From Bradyrhizobium sp. AT1 (GTDB lineage Bacteria; Pseudomonadota; Alphaproteobacteria; Rhizobiales; Xanthobacteraceae): a stretch of 64,000 nt of DNA. How positions within the stretch are numbered: the stretch's first letter is position 1; every line of letters starts with the position of its first letter. Shown in pieces: positions 8,051-16,029 of the stretch. The translations under genes and the position numbers were made by a program. The notes beneath the pieces are model-generated. The model worked only from the letters and a program-made list of their open reading frames with translations. It searched no databases and was not told the origin of the DNA. The stretch spans positions 5,123,758-5,187,757 of the forward strand of contig NZ_JXDL01000001.1 in the NCBI RefSeq assembly GCF_001590795.1. The letters run 5' to 3'.

Positions 8051-9376
8051 ATGACCCTTGTCAGCGGCTGGGGGCGTTTCCCGGTCGTCGATAGCGACGT
8101 GCTGCGTCCGCGCTCGTTCGCGGCGGTGGGCGAGGCCGTCTCGTCCGGCACCGTCGCGCGCGGCAACGGCCGCGCCTATGGCGATGCCGCGATCGGCGCC
8201 GTCAGGACCGTCGCGATGACCGGCTTCGACCGGGTCAGGTCGTTCGACCCGGTGACGGGCCGCATCCGCCTGGAGGCCGGCGTTCTCCTGTCGGATCTGA
8301 TCGACACCTTTGGCCCGCGCGGCTTCCTGCCCTTCGTCGTGCCGGGCACACGGTTCGTCTCGGTCGGCGGCGCCATCGCGGCCGACGTGCACGGCAAGAA
8401 CCATCATTGCGAAGGCGGCTTCGGCCGCTACGTCGACAGCCTGTTGCTGCGCACCGGACAGGGCGAGGTCATCGAGGCCTCGCGCGAGCAGAACGCCGAC
8501 GCCTTTTTCGCGACCGTCGGCGGCATGGGCCTGACCGGCATCATCCTGGAAGCGACGATGCGGCTGCGGCGGGTCGAGACCGGTTGGATCCGCGAACGCG
8601 TGATCTCCGCCTCCGATCTCGATGCCGCGATGCGCGCGCTCGCGGCGAGCGATGAGGCGACCTATTCGGTGGCATGGATCGACTGCGTGGCACGGGGACG
8701 CGATCTCGGCCGTTCGCTGATCTATCTCGGCGAGCACGCGGGCAGGGACGAACTGGCAGACGGCGCCGATGTTTTTCCGGTGGGCAAGGATCCCGGCCTC
8801 AGCGTGCCGGTCGACCTGCCGTCGCTGGCACTGAACCGCGCCAGCATCCGCGCCTTCAACGAGCTGTATTATCGCATGGGCGCGCGGCGTGCCGGCAGCA
8901 GCCGAGTGGTCTCGCTCTATCCCTATTTCTTTCCACTCGACAGCATCGGTGAGTGGAACCGCATCTATGGCAAGCGCGGCTTCCTCCAGCATCAATGCGT
9001 GATTCCGGAAGCGGGAGCGCGCGCCGTGCTCGGCGAGATCCTCGATCGCGTCGCACGGCGCGGCGATGCTTCCTTTCTTGCCGTGCTCAAGAAGCTCGGC
9101 CAGGGCGACGGCATCCTGTCGTTCCCGCTCCCCGGCTACACGCTGGCGCTGGATTTCCCGGTGAAGGGCGACATCCTGAATTTTCTCGACGAGATCGATC
9201 GCCTGGTCGTCGCCGCCGGCGGACGGCTGTATCTGGCGAAAGACGCGCGGCAGTCGCGCGCGACCTTCGCGGCGGGCTATCCTGCCTTGCAGCGTTTCAA
9301 CGCGATCTGCAAATCGCTCGATCCCGCCGGCAACATAAGATCGAAACTTTCACAGCGTCTGTTCGATGAGGTCTAA
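8051..9376 (+). CDS. FAD-dependent decaprenylphosphoryl-ribose 2'-oxidase-like enzyme (DprE1 homologue)
   Basis: DprE1 oxidises polyprenyl-phospho-ribose at C2', the first half of epimerisation to the arabinose donor. The 441-residue protein has the VAO-type FAD domain (ARGNGRAYGDAAI, then FVSVGGAIAADVHGKNHHC) and a C-terminal substrate domain with YFFPLDSIGEWNRIYGKRGF, ILSFPLPGYTLALDFP and GGRLYLAKD. These match mycobacterial DprE1 segment by segment. The Cys targeted by benzothiazinones (Cys387 in M. tuberculosis) appears as Ala in YTLALDF. ATG 8051 is preferred over 7997 because GGAG lies 9 bases upstream. The DprE2-like gene follows after 3 bases. Confidence 0.88.
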   Translation: MTLVSGWGRFPVVDSDVLRPRSFAAVGEAVSSGTVARGNGRAYGDAAIGAVRTVAMTGFDRVRSFDPVTGRIRLEAGVLLSDLIDTFGPRGFLPFVVPGTRFVSVGGAIAADVHGKNHHCEGGFGRYVDSLLLRTGQGEVIEASREQNADAFFATVGGMGLTGIILEATMRLRRVETGWIRERVISASDLDAAMRALAASDEATYSVAWIDCVARGRDLGRSLIYLGEHAGRDELADGADVFPVGKDPGLSVPVDLPSLALNRASIRAFNELYYRMGARRAGSSRVVSLYPYFFPLDSIGEWNRIYGKRGFLQHQCVIPEAGARAVLGEILDRVARRGDASFLAVLKKLGQGDGILSFPLPGYTLALDFPVKGDILNFLDEIDRLVVAAGGRLYLAKDARQSRATFAAGYPALQRFNAICKSLDPAGNIRSKLSQRLFDEV

Positions 9377-9379
9377 CCC

Positions 9380-10120
9380 GTGACATCACGCAAATCCGTA
9401 TTGGTGCTCGGCGGCTCCTCCGATATCGGCCGCGCTGCAGCGCGCGCCTTCGCCAAGGCGGGCTACGATGTCGCCCTCGCAGGCCGCGACGTCGCCGCGC
9501 TGGAGCCTGACGCCGCCGATCTGCGCGCGCGCTACAATGTCGAGGTCGGTCTGCACAGATTCGATGTGCTCGACACCGCCTCGTTCGACGGTTTCGTCGC
9601 GAGCCTTCCAGGGTTGCCCGATGTCGTTATCTCGATCGTCGGCCTGCTCGGCGTGCAGGAAAATGCCGAGAGCGACCTTGCCCACGCCAGCGCGATCATG
9701 CGCTCGAACTACGAAGGTCCCGCGCTGATCCTCGGCCTGTTCGCGGAGAAGTTTCTGGCCCGCGGCAGCGGCACGCTGGTCGGCGTGTCGTCGGTGGCCG
9801 GCGATCGCGGCCGCGCTTCGAACTACGTCTATGGCTCGGCCAAGGCCGGCTTCTCCGCGTTCCTGTCCGGTCTGCGCGCCCGCGCCAGCCGCGGCGGCGT
9901 GCATGTTGTCACCGTCAAGCCCGGCTTCGTCCGCACCAGGATGACCGAGGGCATGAAGCTGATCGGCCCGCTCACCGTCGAAGCGCCGGTGGTCGGCGAT
10001 GCGATCCTTGCCGCCGTCGAGAACAAGACCGACGTCGTCTATGTCAGCGGCAAGTGGCGCCTCGTGATGCTGATCATCAAGGCGCTGCCGGAAGCGGTGT
10101 TCAAGAAGCTGAAGTTTTGA
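9380..10120 (+). CDS. Short-chain dehydrogenase, DprE2-like 2'-keto reductase
   Basis: The 246-residue Rossmann enzyme has GGSSDIG (residues 11-17) for NAD(P) binding, SNYEGPALILGL in the central region, GVSSVAGDRGR with the active Ser, and the YGSAK catalytic Tyr-Lys pair. Its C-terminal LVMLIIKALPEAVFKKLKF is hydrophobic and basic, as in DprE2, which works on a lipid-linked substrate at the membrane. DprE2 reduces the keto intermediate made by DprE1. It starts with GTG at 9380, three bases after the DprE1-like stop, a tight operon. Pairing with that neighbour is the main reason for choosing DprE2 over a generic SDR. Confidence 0.85.
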   Translation: MTSRKSVLVLGGSSDIGRAAARAFAKAGYDVALAGRDVAALEPDAADLRARYNVEVGLHRFDVLDTASFDGFVASLPGLPDVVISIVGLLGVQENAESDLAHASAIMRSNYEGPALILGLFAEKFLARGSGTLVGVSSVAGDRGRASNYVYGSAKAGFSAFLSGLRARASRGGVHVVTVKPGFVRTRMTEGMKLIGPLTVEAPVVGDAILAAVENKTDVVYVSGKWRLVMLIIKALPEAVFKKLKF

Positions 10121-10141
10121 GGGGCGCGGTGAAGACGAGCC

Positions 10142-11107
10142 TCACACGCCCATGCGCTGAAACTGCCCCGCCGCACGAAAACGCCAGAGATATTGCGGGG
10201 CGATCGCTTCCAGCGAATCGGCAGCGATGCCGAGCCCCTCCAGCGTCAGGCCGGCGGCCTTCGCCGCGTCAGACACGACATTGTCGCGCTCGAGCAGCGT
10301 GACCTGGTCCGGCGTCAGCTTGAACGCGCCCGGCGCGAATTGCAGGAAGGCGGCCTTGAAGCGGGCGAGGCCGAACGACAGCGGCACCAGCATCCGCTCG
10401 CGGTCGGTGATGGCGAGGATGGCCTCGATGATCTCGCGCATGGTCAGCACTTCCGCGCCGCCGAGCTCGTAGGTCGCGCCCGCCTTGGCCTTGCCGTCGA
10501 CGGCATCCGCGATCGCGGTGGCGACGTCGCCGACATAGACCGGCTGCATCTTGGTCTCGCCGCCGATCAGCGGCAGCACCGGCGACATCCGGGCCAGCGC
10601 GGCGAAGCGGTTGGTGAACTGGTCCTCGGGGCCGAACATCACGGAGGGGCGGAAGATCGTGGCCGAGGGCACCGCCGCCAGGACCGCGGCTTCGCCGGCC
10701 GCCTTGGCCCTGGCATAGCGGGAAGGCGATTCGGCGTCGGCCCCGATCGCCGAGACATGCACCAGGCGGGCACCCGCCGCGGCCGCTGCCTTGGCGACCG
10801 TTTCGGCGCCCTTGGCCTGGACGGCGTCGAAGGTCTGCCCGCCGGCTTCCGTGAGGACGCCGACCAGATTGATCACGATATGCGAATCACGCAGCGCCGC
10901 CTCGACCGAGGCCGGATAGCGCAGGTTCGCCTGCACGGTGTGGACCTGCCCGACCCTGCCGGAGGGCTGGAGGTACCCGGCCAGTTCCGGGCGCCGGACC
11001 GCAACCCGGACCCGGTAATCGCGCTTGCACAGGGCCCGGACGACATTCCGGCCCAAAAACCCCGATCCGCCGAAAACCGTGACGAGAGTTTCCAGATTCG
11101 ATGCCAT
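10142..11107 (-). CDS. Complex I NDUFA9-family NAD(P)-binding protein
   Basis: The 321-residue extended short-chain dehydrogenase-like protein has GGSGFLG at residues 13-19, NLVGVLTEAGGQTFDAVQAKG, LVHVSAIGADAESPS and FRPSVMFGPEDQF. These match the NDUFA9-like group linked to respiratory complex I in mitochondria and alphaproteobacteria. In place of the catalytic YxxxK it shows YARAKAAGE. A role in complex I assembly or stability, with a bound NADPH, is known for the mitochondrial relative; here it is inferred. It lies convergent to the DprE2-like gene with a 21-base gap. Confidence 0.9.
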   Translation of the reverse strand: MASNLETLVTVFGGSGFLGRNVVRALCKRDYRVRVAVRRPELAGYLQPSGRVGQVHTVQANLRYPASVEAALRDSHIVINLVGVLTEAGGQTFDAVQAKGAETVAKAAAAAGARLVHVSAIGADAESPSRYARAKAAGEAAVLAAVPSATIFRPSVMFGPEDQFTNRFAALARMSPVLPLIGGETKMQPVYVGDVATAIADAVDGKAKAGATYELGGAEVLTMREIIEAILAITDRERMLVPLSFGLARFKAAFLQFAPGAFKLTPDQVTLLERDNVVSDAAKAAGLTLEGLGIAADSLEAIAPQYLWRFRAAGQFQRMGV

Positions 11108-11258
11108 GAGAGCCGTTCCTGCGGAAAAGAGTGCGTCTTGTCAGGCTTGTATCGGGCCGGTTTGCAATGCGCAATCGGCATCCCGAACCGGGCTTGAAGC
11201 ATGAATTGACAACGGCGTCACCGAACCGTAGTAACCGCCTCCGTGCCCCAAACGGCAT

Positions 11259-11345
<87 letters not shown>

Positions 11346-11387
11346 TGTTATGCTTGTGCGAACTGCACTTGGCGATCGATATCGACT

Positions 11388-11687
11388 CTAATCCTCTGGG
11401 AAGAGTAACGGCTCGTAGTCTCGTGCGCCGTGGAGGATGTGGATCACCTCGATCACATCAATTCCGACACGATAGAAGATCAAATAGCTCCCGAACGGTC
11501 GCCGGCGAATGCCTTTGTTTTCGTAGCGCGGGACCAAGGGATAGCCGCGTGGCGCCTCAGCAAGGGATTCGCACTTCTCGCGCAACCCGCGGATGAGCGT
11601 GAGCGCGCTGCGCGGACTTTGCTCGGCGACATATGACGCGATTTCCTCAAGGTCGGCCTCCGCCTCCCCGGTGAGGACGACGATCAC
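11388..11687 (-). CDS. parE: ParE/RelE-family toxin
   Basis: The 99-residue protein begins MIVVLTGEAEADLEEIASYVAEQSPRSALTLI and contains RRPFGSYLIFYRVGIDVIEVIHILHGARDYEPLLF, the RelE/ParE fold pattern with the terminal 'ILHGARD' motif typical of ParE toxins. ParE toxins poison DNA gyrase, while RelE relatives cleave mRNA; this sequence is nearer ParE. It overlaps the antitoxin gene by four bases (ATGA), and the antitoxin is upstream, the normal parDE order. The pair lies beside the 3' end of tRNA-Leu, a common integration spot. Confidence 0.9.
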   Translation of the reverse strand: MIVVLTGEAEADLEEIASYVAEQSPRSALTLIRGLREKCESLAEAPRGYPLVPRYENKGIRRRPFGSYLIFYRVGIDVIEVIHILHGARDYEPLLFPED

Positions 11688-11941
11688 GTGCGGTCGGCCT
11701 TGGCCGCCAAACTCGCTTCCAGCCGGTCAAAAACTTCGGAGCTCGATTTGACCCGTCCGGCATCGGCGTCCTCAATCCCGCGTGAGATCGCGGCATCCAG
11801 AGCGGCCAAGCGGGCTTCGCGCTCCTGAATCAACCGTACGCCCTCCCGCAACACCTCGCTCTTGGAGTGGTACCGGCCCGATTCGACCAGCTTTTTCACA
11901 AAGTCTTCAAGGGTTTCGCCAAGATCTGCGCTGACAGCCAT
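11684..11941 (-). CDS. parD: ParD-family antitoxin
   Basis: The 85-residue protein begins MAVSADLGETLEDFVKKLVESGRYHSKSEVLREGVRLIQERE, a ribbon-helix-helix domain that would bind its own operator as a dimer. The acidic C-terminal tail would wrap and neutralise ParE. ATG 11941-11939 is chosen because GGAG lies 9 bases upstream; a GTG at 11956 would add five residues. It is translationally coupled to parE. Autorepression by the ParD-ParE complex is the usual regulation. Confidence 0.9.
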   Translation of the reverse strand: MAVSADLGETLEDFVKKLVESGRYHSKSEVLREGVRLIQEREARLAALDAAISRGIEDADAGRVKSSSEVFDRLEASLAAKADRT

Positions 11942-12015
11942 GTCGATTTGCTCCACTCGCGTCGTTCCAATAACTATTATTGGGCCATCGCTGCATCAAG
12001 CCTCAGCTCGCCCCC

Positions 12016-13287
12016 TCACACCACCCGCTTCCCCGTCCGCTCCGCCACCGCCTTCTGCACGAAATACATCATCACCAGCGTAATGATCGTCGTCGTGACG
12101 ACGACGTAGCCGATCCGGTCGAAATGGATCAGCGAGCCGTCCGCGGCTTGCGCGATGATCGCGCCGGCGAGCACCGAGCCGAGGCCGCCGGAGAGCTGCT
12201 GTAGCGAGGCGCTGACCGCGCTGAACGAGCCGCGCTGGGTGGGGTCGGGGATCGCCGACATCAGCGCCTGTGACGGGATCATCCGTGAAAAGATGCCGAT
12301 GAACATCAGCACGTTGACGATGATCGCGGTCGTGAGCGAGACGTGGCCGAGATGGGTGTAGATCAGCACCATGACGACGGTCATCGCGCAGCCGAACACG
12401 AAGGTCGGATATTTGCCGAAGGCGTCGCTGGCGCGGCCGACCAGCGGCCCGGTGACGATGCTGAACAGGCCGGAGACCAGATAGATCGTCGGCAGATGCG
12501 CCATGTCGATGCCGAGATTATGCACGGTGAAGGCGCTGGAGAACGGCATCAGCATGTAACCGCCGGTCGCAAGCAAGGTCGTGACGGCGAAGGCCAGCGT
12601 GTAACGCGGCTCGAAGACCGTTGCGATCAGGTGGTGGAACGGGTTCCTGTCCTGCTTCAGCTTGAGATGCGCGTCGACCGGCTCCATGGCGCAGGCGATG
12701 ATGGCGATCGTGATGATCGACAACCCGACGATCGCGACGAAGCAGAGCTGCCAGCTCCAGTGATTGGCGAGGAACAGCCCGGCGGGAATGCCGAGCACTT
12801 GGCTTGCGGCGAACGCGGTCTGGATGAAGCCCATCACGCGGCCGCGCAAATGCAGCGGAAATAAATCGGTGACGATGGCGAGCACGACCGAGCCGATCAC
12901 GCCGCCGAACAGTCCGGTCACGATCCGGCCGAGCAGCAGCACGTGGTAATTCTGCGCGGCGGCGCAAAGCATGGTGCCGAGGGTGAAGCCGACATAGAAG
13001 AACAGCAGCAGGCGCTTGCGATCGAAGCGATCGGCGAAGCCGGCGGCCAGCACGCCCGAAATCCCCGCACTGAACGCATAGGCCGACACCGCGACGCCGA
13101 ATTGGGTGGCGGTGATGTCGAGCGCGGGCATCAGGATGGCGCCGAGCGGCGACATGATGATGAAGTCGAGGATGATGGTGAATTGCGTGAACGCGAGCAG
13201 CGCGATGAGAAGCGCCTGGTAGCGCGAGAAGCCGCGCGGCTGTTCCGATGGGGCGTCGATAGGCGCAGCGAGCGTCTGTTCGGTCAT
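12016..13287 (-). CDS. MFS transporter
   Basis: The 423-residue polytopic protein has about 12 hydrophobic segments. It has the MFS motif A in the loop after helix 2 (GFADRFDRKRLLL), and FTQFTIILDFIIMSPLGAIL in helix 1 typical of drug/sugar efflux-type MFS proteins (AraJ/Bcr-like group). A cytoplasmic loop (VDAHLKLKQDRNPFHH) separates the two halves. The substrate cannot be told from sequence. It is transcribed away from the adhesin gene across a 419-base gap. Confidence 0.88.
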   Translation of the reverse strand: MTEQTLAAPIDAPSEQPRGFSRYQALLIALLAFTQFTIILDFIIMSPLGAILMPALDITATQFGVAVSAYAFSAGISGVLAAGFADRFDRKRLLLFFYVGFTLGTMLCAAAQNYHVLLLGRIVTGLFGGVIGSVVLAIVTDLFPLHLRGRVMGFIQTAFAASQVLGIPAGLFLANHWSWQLCFVAIVGLSIITIAIIACAMEPVDAHLKLKQDRNPFHHLIATVFEPRYTLAFAVTTLLATGGYMLMPFSSAFTVHNLGIDMAHLPTIYLVSGLFSIVTGPLVGRASDAFGKYPTFVFGCAMTVVMVLIYTHLGHVSLTTAIIVNVLMFIGIFSRMIPSQALMSAIPDPTQRGSFSAVSASLQQLSGGLGSVLAGAIIAQAADGSLIHFDRIGYVVVTTTIITLVMMYFVQKAVAERTGKRVV

Positions 13288-13706
13288 GGATCTCGATTTC
13301 GTCGGGGGGCGGGCAGAGAAAGCGGAAGATGGGGTGGGCCCACATGATTTTCACGGGCGCACGGCCCTCATTCCCGAGGGAAACCGAAGCTCGCGCCGGG
13401 TTGTGGGATCCGTGCAACAGCTCGCGATCCGACCAACCGTCCGGCGGCTTCGCGAAAGGCGTGCGCGGGCTGAGAAGCCGGGCGCCGGCCCCGCACCCCA
13501 TGAATATGGGAGGACGCAATGCCGCGCGGTCCCTCGCGCATCCGGCGTCTTCCAAAGCCATGGACTGCATGCTTTGAGTGTCGCCGTGCCGCGCAAACGT
13601 CAATCGGTTTGACGCGGTGGCGGCCTGGGGCTGAACGTGACGGCGGTCTTCGTTCTTCGTGCGCCACTTGCCGGTCGCAAGGTTGGAGGACGGGGTGGGG
13701 ACCAAC
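13288..13706. other. 419-base divergent intergenic region between the MFS gene and the adhesin gene
   Basis: It holds a 17-base inverted repeat at 13598-13614 (CGTCAA-TCGGT-TTGACG), a possible operator, and a GGGAGG before an ATG at 13519 that opens a 63-codon frame overlapping the adhesin start. That frame has no recognisable protein features. Nothing else is seen. Confidence 0.4.
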
Positions 13707-15269
13707 ATGATGATTTCATCGCGCGCGCGAATCGCTGCTTGTCTCGCAACCGCGCTGCTTGCCGCGATCGCGGCCTGTGCCGGCGCGTCGCAAGCCCGGG
13801 CCCAGTTCATCTGCGTCGATGGTACCCTGTCCGATCAAGGCGCCAGTGCGGCCGGCTCTGGAGGCAATTTTGCCTGCGGGCCCTCCGCCTCCGCTCCGGG
13901 GGCGGGCAGCAACAACTCCGCGATCGGGAGCGGCGCTTACGCTGACGGAAATGCCAGCAGCAATATTGCCGTCGGTTCCGCCAATGCCAGCGGCCACACC
14001 AGCTCCAATATTGCGACCGGAAACAATGCCAACGCCAGCGGCAACAACAGCTTCAACAGCGCGACCGGAGCGGGAGCCATCGCCAGCGGCGACAGCAGCA
14101 AAAACATGGCCTCCGGAAACAACGCGCAGGCCGGCGGTGACAACAGTGCCAATATCGCGGCCGGCGCCGGAGCCAACGCCAGCGGCAACAACAGCGGTAA
14201 TCTCGCGTCCGGGCTCACCGCCCTGGCCAACGGCGACAACAGCAGGAACGTTGCGACCGGGCGCAGTTCCAATGCCTCCGGCAACAACAGCAGAAATGTT
14301 GCGACCGGGTTTGTCGCCAGGGCTTACGGGGACGGCAGCGCCAACACCGCGACGGGGACCAACGCCAACGCCTACGGCAACGGCAGCGGCAACATCGCGA
14401 CAGGCCCCAACTCCAACGCGACCGGCGACAACAGCTTCAATATCGCGACCGGCGTGAATACCAACGCGAGCGGGTCCGGAAGCAACAACGTCGCCACCGG
14501 TAACGCCGCCAACGCGTATGGCGCCAACAGCTCCAACGCGGCGACCGGCTATCTGGCGAATGCCAACGGCGCCAATTCGAGGAATATCGCGAACGGTGCA
14601 CAATCCAATGCCAGCGGCACCGGCAGCTTCAACATTGCGGTCGGAAACGGCGCCAACGCGAGCGGAAATGGCGTCGCGAACACCGCGGTGGGCAACGGCT
14701 CCAACGCCACCGGCGCAAATTCCTCGGCGTTCGGCAATGGTGCATCGGCAACCTTCGCGAATTCCACCGCGATCGGCAATGGCGCCACCGCGACCCGCGC
14801 GAACCAGCAGGTCCTGGGGACCGCGAGCAATACCTACACGATGACAGGCGTCACCTCGGCCGCGAGCACGGCCGCGCAGTCCGGGCCCGTGCAGCTCGTC
14901 ACCACGGACGCTGCCGGCAATCTCGCCTCCACCTCGCTCAGTGCGCTCGGCTTTGCGAGCCCCGCGGATATCGCCGGCATCAACAGCCAGCTCGCAAGCA
15001 TCAATGCCCGCCTCAACGACCTCGACGGCAGGACCGGCAAGGCGGTCAACGGTGTCGCGATGGCCTTTGCGATGTCCGGCTCGCCTTGGTTGATGCCGTC
15101 CGAGAAGATCGCGATGAGCATGAACTGGGGAACGTTCCAGAACACCAACGCGCTCTCGATGAGCGCGGCGCTGCGCGTCAGCGAGCACGTGCAGGCCAGC
15201 GGCGGGCTGACCTATGGCACGAACGGCGGCGGATTGGGCGGTCGCGTCGGCATGCGGGTCGGCTGGTGA
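13707..15269 (+). CDS. YadA-type trimeric autotransporter adhesin
   Basis: The 520-residue outer-membrane adhesin begins MMISSRARIAACLATALLAA with a signal peptide ending near ASQARAQ. From about residue 80 to 350 it carries some fifteen 16-residue head repeats of the form N-x-A-T-G-x-x-x-N-A-x-G-x-x-S-x, then canonical 14-residue YadA head units (SAFGNGASATFANS, TAIGNGATATRANQ). A short stalk follows (ADIAGINSQLASINARLNDLDGR) and then a C-terminal beta-barrel anchor ending GGRVGMRVGW, aromatic at the last residue. Such trimers bind surfaces or host matrix. Start ATG 13707 is chosen over 13659 for the signal peptide. The coding repeats have a period of 48 bases. Confidence 0.9.
   Translation: MMISSRARIAACLATALLAAIAACAGASQARAQFICVDGTLSDQGASAAGSGGNFACGPSASAPGAGSNNSAIGSGAYADGNASSNIAVGSANASGHTSSNIATGNNANASGNNSFNSATGAGAIASGDSSKNMASGNNAQAGGDNSANIAAGAGANASGNNSGNLASGLTALANGDNSRNVATGRSSNASGNNSRNVATGFVARAYGDGSANTATGTNANAYGNGSGNIATGPNSNATGDNSFNIATGVNTNASGSGSNNVATGNAANAYGANSSNAATGYLANANGANSRNIANGAQSNASGTGSFNIAVGNGANASGNGVANTAVGNGSNATGANSSAFGNGASATFANSTAIGNGATATRANQQVLGTASNTYTMTGVTSAASTAAQSGPVQLVTTDAAGNLASTSLSALGFASPADIAGINSQLASINARLNDLDGRTGKAVNGVAMAFAMSGSPWLMPSEKIAMSMNWGTFQNTNALSMSAALRVSEHVQASGGLTYGTNGGGLGGRVGMRVGW
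13950..14780 (+). repeat. Degenerate 48-base tandem repeats encoding the adhesin head
   Basis: Successive blocks coding for 'NxATGxxxNAxGxxS' recur every 48 bases, shifting to 42 bases near the end. Bases vary at third positions while the encoded pattern holds, so the array is old and selected at protein level. Boundaries are approximate. Confidence 0.75.
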
Positions 15270-15288
15270 AGGCTGGCAGGAGCGTTCC

Positions 15289-15837
15289 ATGCGATTGATT
15301 GCACGGGCCATGATGGCACTGGCGCTGCTGCTGTCCTGCACGAACGACGCGGCGATGGCTCAGCAGAAGACGCCTGAGCCGGTCCCGGCGCAGCCGTCGT
15401 TGCCGGTGACGCTGGAGAAGGCGCTCTATCTGATCCGCTCGACGCTGCTCACGCTCAACGATGCCAACCGCACGGGCAATTACACGGTGCTGCGCGACCT
15501 CGCGGCGCCGGACTTCCAGGCGCGCAACACCGCCGCCGATCTCGGGCTGAATTTTCTCGACCTGCGGCGCCGCAACTTCGATCTCTATGGTGCGGCGTTG
15601 CTGGCGCCGCAATTCAGCGATGCGCCCGCGCTCGATCAGCGCGGAATGCTGCGGCTTGCCGGTTACATTCCGACCCGCCCGCAGCAGATCCAGTTCGATC
15701 TCACCTTCCAGGTCGTGGCCGGGCAATGGCGTCTGTTCGCGATCGCGATCGCCACGCCGGAATCCGCAGCGCCACAGCCGCAAGCCCAGGTGACGCCCGT
15801 GAAGCCGGCCGTGCCCGCGCAGAAGAAGATGCAATGA
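15289..15837 (+). CDS. Secreted protein of unknown function
   Basis: The 182-residue protein begins MRLIARAMMALALLLSCTNDAAMAQQ, a signal peptide with a likely cut after AMA. The mature domain (LPVTLEKALYLIRSTLLTLNDANRTGNYTVLRDLAAPDFQ ... FDLTFQVVAGQWRLFAIAI) resembles an NTF2-like fold seen in periplasmic proteins. The tail is proline-rich (PQPQAQVTPVKPAVPAQ), suggesting a linker to the wall or a partner. It starts 19 bases after the adhesin stop on the same strand and is likely co-transcribed, so a role in adhesin secretion or surface display is possible but not shown. Confidence 0.75.
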   Translation: MRLIARAMMALALLLSCTNDAAMAQQKTPEPVPAQPSLPVTLEKALYLIRSTLLTLNDANRTGNYTVLRDLAAPDFQARNTAADLGLNFLDLRRRNFDLYGAALLAPQFSDAPALDQRGMLRLAGYIPTRPQQIQFDLTFQVVAGQWRLFAIAIATPESAAPQPQAQVTPVKPAVPAQKKMQ

Positions 15838-16029
15838 ACCTTTCCTGGCATCTATCTTATTGAAAAAGTTGTATTTATCGCACAGGCCGGCAAACGCTCA
15901 CCGGGCCGTTTCTCCAGCTCCCGCGGCCCCGATTAAGCCGCCCTTAGCGAATGCCCCCTAGGCTCGCGGTCGTCCATTTTCCTGCTCCCCGGCTGATGCC
16001 GGTCATCGCGGTCACGAGAAGCTTTTCGA

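Noticed and set aside
13519-13710. 63-codon open frame with a good GGGAGG ribosome site in front of the adhesin
   Set aside because: The protein shows no features, it overlaps the adhesin start and codon pattern is not convincing; kept only as a note on the intergenic region.
13950-14780. Repeat array considered as a possible CRISPR-like array
   Set aside because: Units are 48 bases with no unique spacers, in one open frame, and encode the YadA head motif.
13716-15341. 541-codon minus-strand frame opposite the adhesin
   Set aside because: The repeated pattern (such as GRDI, VVAGGIG) is the complement of the adhesin head repeats, so it is a shadow and not a second repeat protein.
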